This document shows, one piece after another, positions 60,647 to 64,000 of a stretch of 64,000 nucleotides of DNA. Source of the DNA: Paenibacillus sp. 32352 (GTDB lineage Bacteria > Bacillota > Bacilli > Paenibacillales > NBRC-103111); the NCBI RefSeq assembly GCF_002042965.1, contig NZ_MZNT01000005.1, forward strand, positions 310,001 to 374,000, in the 5' to 3' direction. The notes under the pieces are model-generated. The model ran no database searches. It saw nothing but the letters and a program-made list of their open reading frames with translations, and had not been told where the DNA came from. Each line of letters starts with the position of its first letter. Position 1 is the stretch's first letter. The position numbers and the translations under genes were made by a program.

Positions 60647-61213
60647 ATGAACTCAAACGAAAATGTCCTGTACTGGACTTTATTGGCATACGGCGATTGG
60701 AAGATACACATCGCGGCAACATCGAAAGGCTTGTGCTTTATCGGCTCACAAAATCAGCCGCTCACGGAAATGGAGACGTGGGCAAAAAACCGTGTTCCGG
60801 GAGCGGAGTGGGTTCGGAACGACTCGGGATTGGAGCTTTATCGAGAGGAGCTGATCCTTTATTTGCAAGGAAAGCTGACCCAGTTTTCGCTTCCCTTCGA
60901 TTATGATGGAACCCCGTTTCAGCTCGCCGTGTGGGACGCTCTTCTCCGTATCCCCTATGGCCATACCCGTACTTACTCGGATATTGCAGATCAGATTCAA
61001 AAGCCCGCGGCTGTTCGCGCGGTCGGTGCAGCCATTGGCGCTAACCCTTTGTTGATCGCCATACCTTGTCACCGGGTCATAGGCAAGAATGGCGCCTTAA
61101 CCGGTTATCGCGGAGGCATCGCCATGAAGGAAAGGCTGCTTCAGCATGAGCGGAACGGAAGGAGCTTGGAGCCCAGCTTAGCCGATGCACACACCATGCA
61201 GCAGACTTTATGA
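60647..61213 (+). CDS. ogt: Methylated-DNA--protein-cysteine methyltransferase
   Basis: 188 residues from the ATG at 60647, preceded by GGAGGTGAGG; the open frame extends to 60452 but has no support there. The active-site motif I-P-C-H-R-V-I-G holds the acceptor Cys (about 141), and T-P-F-Q-L-A-V-W-D-A-L-L and G-T/H-T-R-T-Y-S-D-I-A are the DNA-binding helix region. It moves the alkyl group from O6-methylguanine to itself in a single-turnover repair step. The gene stands alone, converging with a lacI-type gene; about 220 bases after it hold no gene, only the palindrome TGACGATCGTCA at 61389-61400. Confidence 0.92.
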   Translation: MNSNENVLYWTLLAYGDWKIHIAATSKGLCFIGSQNQPLTEMETWAKNRVPGAEWVRNDSGLELYREELILYLQGKLTQFSLPFDYDGTPFQLAVWDALLRIPYGHTRTYSDIADQIQKPAAVRAVGAAIGANPLLIAIPCHRVIGKNGALTGYRGGIAMKERLLQHERNGRSLEPSLADAHTMQQTL

Positions 61214-61435
61214 ACAGAGCCCGAGCTAGCTTCAAGTTTCTTGCAGACAAGCTGCTGTGTTATGTGAGCATAGCGGAATCCAGGTGGTACGCTAAAGAGG
61301 GATTACTTCGGGGGATGCTGGGCTGTTAGCACAACAACATGGGGGACTGGGTGCCTTTGTTTGGAACGGAACAAGGGGAGCCCTCTCTTGACGATCGTCA
61401 TCCCCCTGCTCCAGCTCAATAAATAGAATAATACA

Positions 61436-62449
61436 TCAGCGGGCTCCGCAGGTGTTCCTAATTTCCAGAGACGGTTCGATTACGATACGTTCCGGCTTCC
61501 TCGAAGATAGCTTATCCTGTTCGGCAAGCAGCTCGAACATGAGATCCATAGCAGATGTCGTTAGCTGCTCGACTTTGAAGGCAACGCTAGTGAGCGGTAT
61601 TTCGGCATATCGGGCCGCCTCCAGGTTGTCAAACCCGACAATCGCCATGTCTTCGGGCACGAGCATTCCGCGCTCGCGGCACCAGCGAAGCGCTCCGAGC
61701 GCCAAATAATCGCTTGAGGCCAGCAGTGCCGTCACTTTATGGGCAGGCAATAGAGCAGCCGCCGACAAATACCCCTGCTCGTAGGTATAGCTGTCGACAG
61801 TAACCACCAGCTCAGGGTCAAATTCCAGTCCGTGATCCTTTAACGCCTGCTGGTATCCCATAAACTTCTCCATATTGCCTGATCCGCCATGAATGAAACC
61901 GATGCGGCGGTGACCTAATTGCGCCAGGTGGGACGCTGCAATATATGCGCCCTTAAACTGGTTCATATAGACGGAATCGCTTGCTGGTTCATAGCTTCCG
62001 CCGGACAACAGCACGATCGGAATATTCACATCCCGAACCGTCTTGATTTTGTCCTGGTTTTGTTTGTTGGTCGGAAACAGGAAGATGCCGTCCACTTGAC
62101 GGGACACCAGAATGTCCAGCGCGTAGGACTCATAATTTTTGTCGCTGTCCGTCGTCATCAGCATCATATTGTAGCCTTTTTTAATCAATTTCCGCTCAAT
62201 CGTCTGTGCGGTTTCGATTTGAACGGGATTCATAATATTCGGTACGATAAATCCGATGATGTTGGTCTTTTTCTCAACGAGAGATCGCGCTATGGTATTC
62301 GGGATATAGTTCAAGGCTTTGGCCACCTGATGCACCTTTTGCCTTGTTTCTTCATTGATCCGTTTGCTGTTTTTGAGTGCCAAAGATACGGTGTTGATGG
62401 ATAATCCAAGCTCTCTGGCGATATCCTCCTGGCGCGCTCGCCTGGTCAT
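61436..62449 (-). CDS. LacI-family regulator paired with the isomerase gene
   Basis: 337 residues. Helix-turn-helix R-Q-E-D-I-A-R-E-L-G-L-S-I-N-T-V-S-L-A-L-K (about 5-25), hinge helix and a sugar-binding domain with I-G-F-I-V-P-N-I-M-N-P, G-H-R-R-I-G-F-I-H-G and I-V-G-F-D-N-L. It follows the isomerase gene in the same direction (100-base gap). A LacI-type palindrome (ATTAACGTTAAT) lies in the isomerase promoter, so it probably represses the pair. Confidence 0.9.
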   Translation of the reverse strand: MTRRARQEDIARELGLSINTVSLALKNSKRINEETRQKVHQVAKALNYIPNTIARSLVEKKTNIIGFIVPNIMNPVQIETAQTIERKLIKKGYNMMLMTTDSDKNYESYALDILVSRQVDGIFLFPTNKQNQDKIKTVRDVNIPIVLLSGGSYEPASDSVYMNQFKGAYIAASHLAQLGHRRIGFIHGGSGNMEKFMGYQQALKDHGLEFDPELVVTVDSYTYEQGYLSAAALLPAHKVTALLASSDYLALGALRWCRERGMLVPEDMAIVGFDNLEAARYAEIPLTSVAFKVEQLTTSAMDLMFELLAEQDKLSSRKPERIVIEPSLEIRNTCGAR

Positions 62450-62549
62450 TTTCTTTCACCTCTGAATGTTTCCGCTGCTTAGTTCAACATTATTTTCCGT
62501 AGGTTATATCATTCTGCATAGAGCCCCCCGTTTCCTTCCTGCGCAGGGA

Positions 62550-63578
62550 TCATGAATATGATTTCGTTTTTTCCGAAGCTTCACGCAGCTGGGCAAGGAA
62601 TTGCTTCACCTGCTCATACGGAGGCTCCGGCAGCCGCTGCGGATGGTTCTCGTCTCCGTTGACCCATAAGGTTTCGATTGGGATGTATCCCCGATAATTA
62701 CTTCTGCGTATACGCCGAAACAGCTCCTCCAGGTCAATGAATGGGTCCGTATTCGATCCGGCCGGCTTGCGCTTCACCTGGAAGTTCACCGTATAAGGCA
62801 GTACGGCTTCGATGTCGTCATACCAATCGTAATTCAACCCGGTAGGCTGCATAAAGCTTCTGAAGAAGCCGGTATCATTGATTAAGCCTAGATTCGGATG
62901 ATCCGCCCACTGAAGAATGCGAATGACTTGATCTGCCGTGCATACCATGTCCCCATGATTCTGCATCCCGACAACGACCCCTTTACCCGCCCCATACTCG
63001 GCACATTCCTTCAGGGCCGGAACGATTCTTTCCCTGGCTATCGCTTCCCAGCCGAATTGGTGTATATCCTTCGGGACCGCGCCGTTGAATACCCGCATAA
63101 CAGGGGCCCCCATCTCTGCAGCCACATCGATCCAATATTTCGTCCTTTGAATATCGAGCAGCCGTCTTTCTTCATTCGGGTCGGCAAAATCATTCTTTAC
63201 TCCTGTCCCGCTGATAGCGATTCCAAGCTCGGCACACAGCAGTTTGATCCGAGCTGCATAGCCGAAAATTTCTTCGTCCGGTCGGGTAGGCATCGTCGAA
63301 TTGTCATAACCGGGAATGTAGTAAGCAGTAACATCGACTGCGTCAAAGCCCGCTTCTTTCGCAAACCGGATCACCTGCATCGTATCGATAGGAGGCGCTC
63401 CATCCGTAGTCCCGTTGATCCAGGAGTTCAGATTATGGCTGAAGCTGTAGAAATTAAGCCCAAGCTTATAGTCGCCTTGGTAATACACCCCCTTCGGAAG
63501 GTCCGCCAAATAACGGCTGGTCGGGATTTGCTCGTAAACCGGTGAAGACGCTTTTGGATTATGCTGAAGGCTGCTCAT
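62550..63578 (-). CDS. Sugar phosphate isomerase/epimerase family protein
   Basis: 342 residues from the ATG at 63576-63578, 7 bases after GAGAGGAG; the longer frame to 63791 crosses the promoter. Xylose-isomerase-like TIM barrel with likely metal ligands in V-G-M-Q-N-H-G-D-M (about 205-213), L-G-L-I-N-D-T-G (about 230-237), V-N-F-Q-V-K and Y-I-P-I-E-T-L-W (about 300-307). Such enzymes interconvert keto-sugars or cyclitols. Control by the adjacent LacI protein supports a role in sugar use. The substrate is not known. Confidence 0.87.
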   Translation of the reverse strand: MSSLQHNPKASSPVYEQIPTSRYLADLPKGVYYQGDYKLGLNFYSFSHNLNSWINGTTDGAPPIDTMQVIRFAKEAGFDAVDVTAYYIPGYDNSTMPTRPDEEIFGYAARIKLLCAELGIAISGTGVKNDFADPNEERRLLDIQRTKYWIDVAAEMGAPVMRVFNGAVPKDIHQFGWEAIARERIVPALKECAEYGAGKGVVVGMQNHGDMVCTADQVIRILQWADHPNLGLINDTGFFRSFMQPTGLNYDWYDDIEAVLPYTVNFQVKRKPAGSNTDPFIDLEELFRRIRRSNYRGYIPIETLWVNGDENHPQRLPEPPYEQVKQFLAQLREASEKTKSYS

Positions 63579-63602
63579 GTCCATGCTCCTCTCGGAAATA
63601 GT

Positions 63603-63649
63603 ATTAACGTTAATATTAAAATGGTATAGGATAGCAATCCCCCTGTCAA
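63603..63649 (-). promoter_or_regulatory. Promoter with LacI-type operator before the isomerase gene
   Basis: On the minus strand TTGACA (63649-63644), a 17-base spacer and TACCAT (63626-63621). The perfect palindrome ATTAACGTTAAT (63603-63614) lies right after the -10, covering the transcription start; this is a typical repressor position. Confidence 0.75.
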
Positions 63650-63712
63650 CGGTATGCGCAGTAAACTTTTTTTGCCCTACATTGAGGTTGGACAAGCCCT
63701 GCTGTAAAAGGA

Positions 63713-63743
63713 AGGACAGCCGATGGAACCGTTCGGCTGTCCT
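63713..63743 (-). terminator. Terminator of the LysE-type gene
   Basis: Stem AGGACAGCCGA/TCGGCTGTCCT, 11 bp with a 9-base loop; on the minus strand TCCTTTTAC follows. Confidence 0.8.
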
Positions 63744-63787
63744 GTTGTTCCTTTGGCTGCTTGTCCATGTCTTTACGTCATCGGCGC

Positions 63788-64000
63788 TCATGGAATAAGT
63801 CGCAGCATCATATAGATGGCGGTCCCCCAGATCATCACCGCGGAAGCCTTATTCAATAGTCTCATCCTGCCGCCGGACTTGTCCGCTCTTCTCATCAAGC
63901 TTCCTGCTGTGCATAATCCGATGAACCACAGCCAGGACACCAAAAGCACGGCTAAAGTAAATATGGCTCTCTCTGCTCCTGCATACTGCAGCGAATTCAT
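63788..64000 (-). CDS. LysE-family amino acid exporter, C-terminal part (partial)
   Basis: The last 70 residues of a membrane protein, open at the window edge. Two hydrophobic helices (F-T-L-A-V-L-L-V-S-W-L-W-F-I-G-L and K-A-S-A-V-M-I-W-G-T-A-I-Y-M) and the R-L-L-N-K-A-S-A-V-M-I-W-G segment match the end of LysE/RhtB exporters. The ATG at the edge is probably internal. It exports amino acids or similar small molecules. Confidence 0.65.
   Translation of the reverse strand: MNSLQYAGAERAIFTLAVLLVSWLWFIGLCTAGSLMRRADKSGGRMRLLNKASAVMIWGTAIYMMLRLIP

Noticed and set aside
61277..61310. T-box-like sequence AGGTGGTACGC
   Set aside because: Only part of the T-box core is present, and the next downstream gene is on the opposite strand, so no leader function is possible.
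63579..63791. Upstream extension of the isomerase gene
   Set aside because: It crosses a clear promoter, operator and the terminator of the neighbouring gene.
1..64000. tRNA, rRNA, riboswitch, prophage or transposase genes
   Set aside because: None could be seen; in particular no S-box or T-box precedes the thio-compound genes.

Overview
The window looks like a chromosomal segment of a spore-forming, low-to-mid GC Gram-positive bacterium of the Paenibacillus type. Evidence: a complete gerA-type germinant receptor operon behind a sigma-G-like promoter, strong GGAGG ribosome binding sites, AraC/LacI/GntR regulators paired with sugar genes, CcpA cre-like sites, a fused cydDC gene, and lone lipoprotein sugar-binding proteins. 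All functions are read from sequence and family knowledge; no database search was run. No rRNA, tRNA, CRISPR array, transposase or phage gene was seen.

Layout. 1-3.2 kb: the end of an aldo/keto reductase, a YjhG/YagF-type sugar-acid dehydratase and its GntR regulator. 3.3-7.2 kb: gerA/B/C-type germination operon. 7.2-13.7 kb: two divergent AraC-controlled units (PhyH dioxygenase plus TIM-barrel isomerase; Gfo/Idh dehydrogenase plus DUF6807 protein). 14-30.5 kb: a long minus-strand cluster resembling the B. subtilis ytm/yxe pathways for salvage of S-modified cysteines: LysR regulator, two flavin monooxygenases, a peptide/opine-type ABC system, a cystine-type ABC system, two GNAT acetyltransferases, an M20 deacylase, a DinB protein and an FAD amine oxidase. 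30.5-40 kb: two lone solute-binding lipoproteins, a Gfo/Idh dehydrogenase, an unsecreted beta-helix lyase-like protein, a radical SAM/SPASM protein, a GlcG/HbpS-like protein and an AraC regulator. 40-46.3 kb: cydA-cydB-cydDC behind an Fnr-type site placed exactly at -41.5. 46.5-53.3 kb: a 1266-residue secreted beta-helix protein, a LacI regulator and a third lone binding protein, with the same palindrome in front of the lyase and the binding protein. 53.3-64 kb: sigma-54, an AbgB-like hydrolase with an MFS transporter and a divergent unusual regulator, a HemAT-like oxygen sensor, Ogt, a LacI-isomerase pair and the end of a LysE-type exporter.

The strongest unexplained signal is a family of palindromic intergenic elements (186-394, 9916-10123, 10142-10217, 13728-14046, 15337-15484). 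Two intact copies are 209 and 208 bp long and lie in opposite orientations. Each sits between two copies of a terminator hairpin; the hairpin sequence differs between loci but is the same or nearly the same on both sides of a given copy, as if insertion duplicated the whole terminator stem.

The regulatory logic is largely visible in the DNA. cre-like sites precede the dehydratase, all three lone binding proteins and the MFS gene. Paired palindromes or direct repeats lie in two AraC intergenic regions, and LacI-type operators overlap promoters at both LacI loci.
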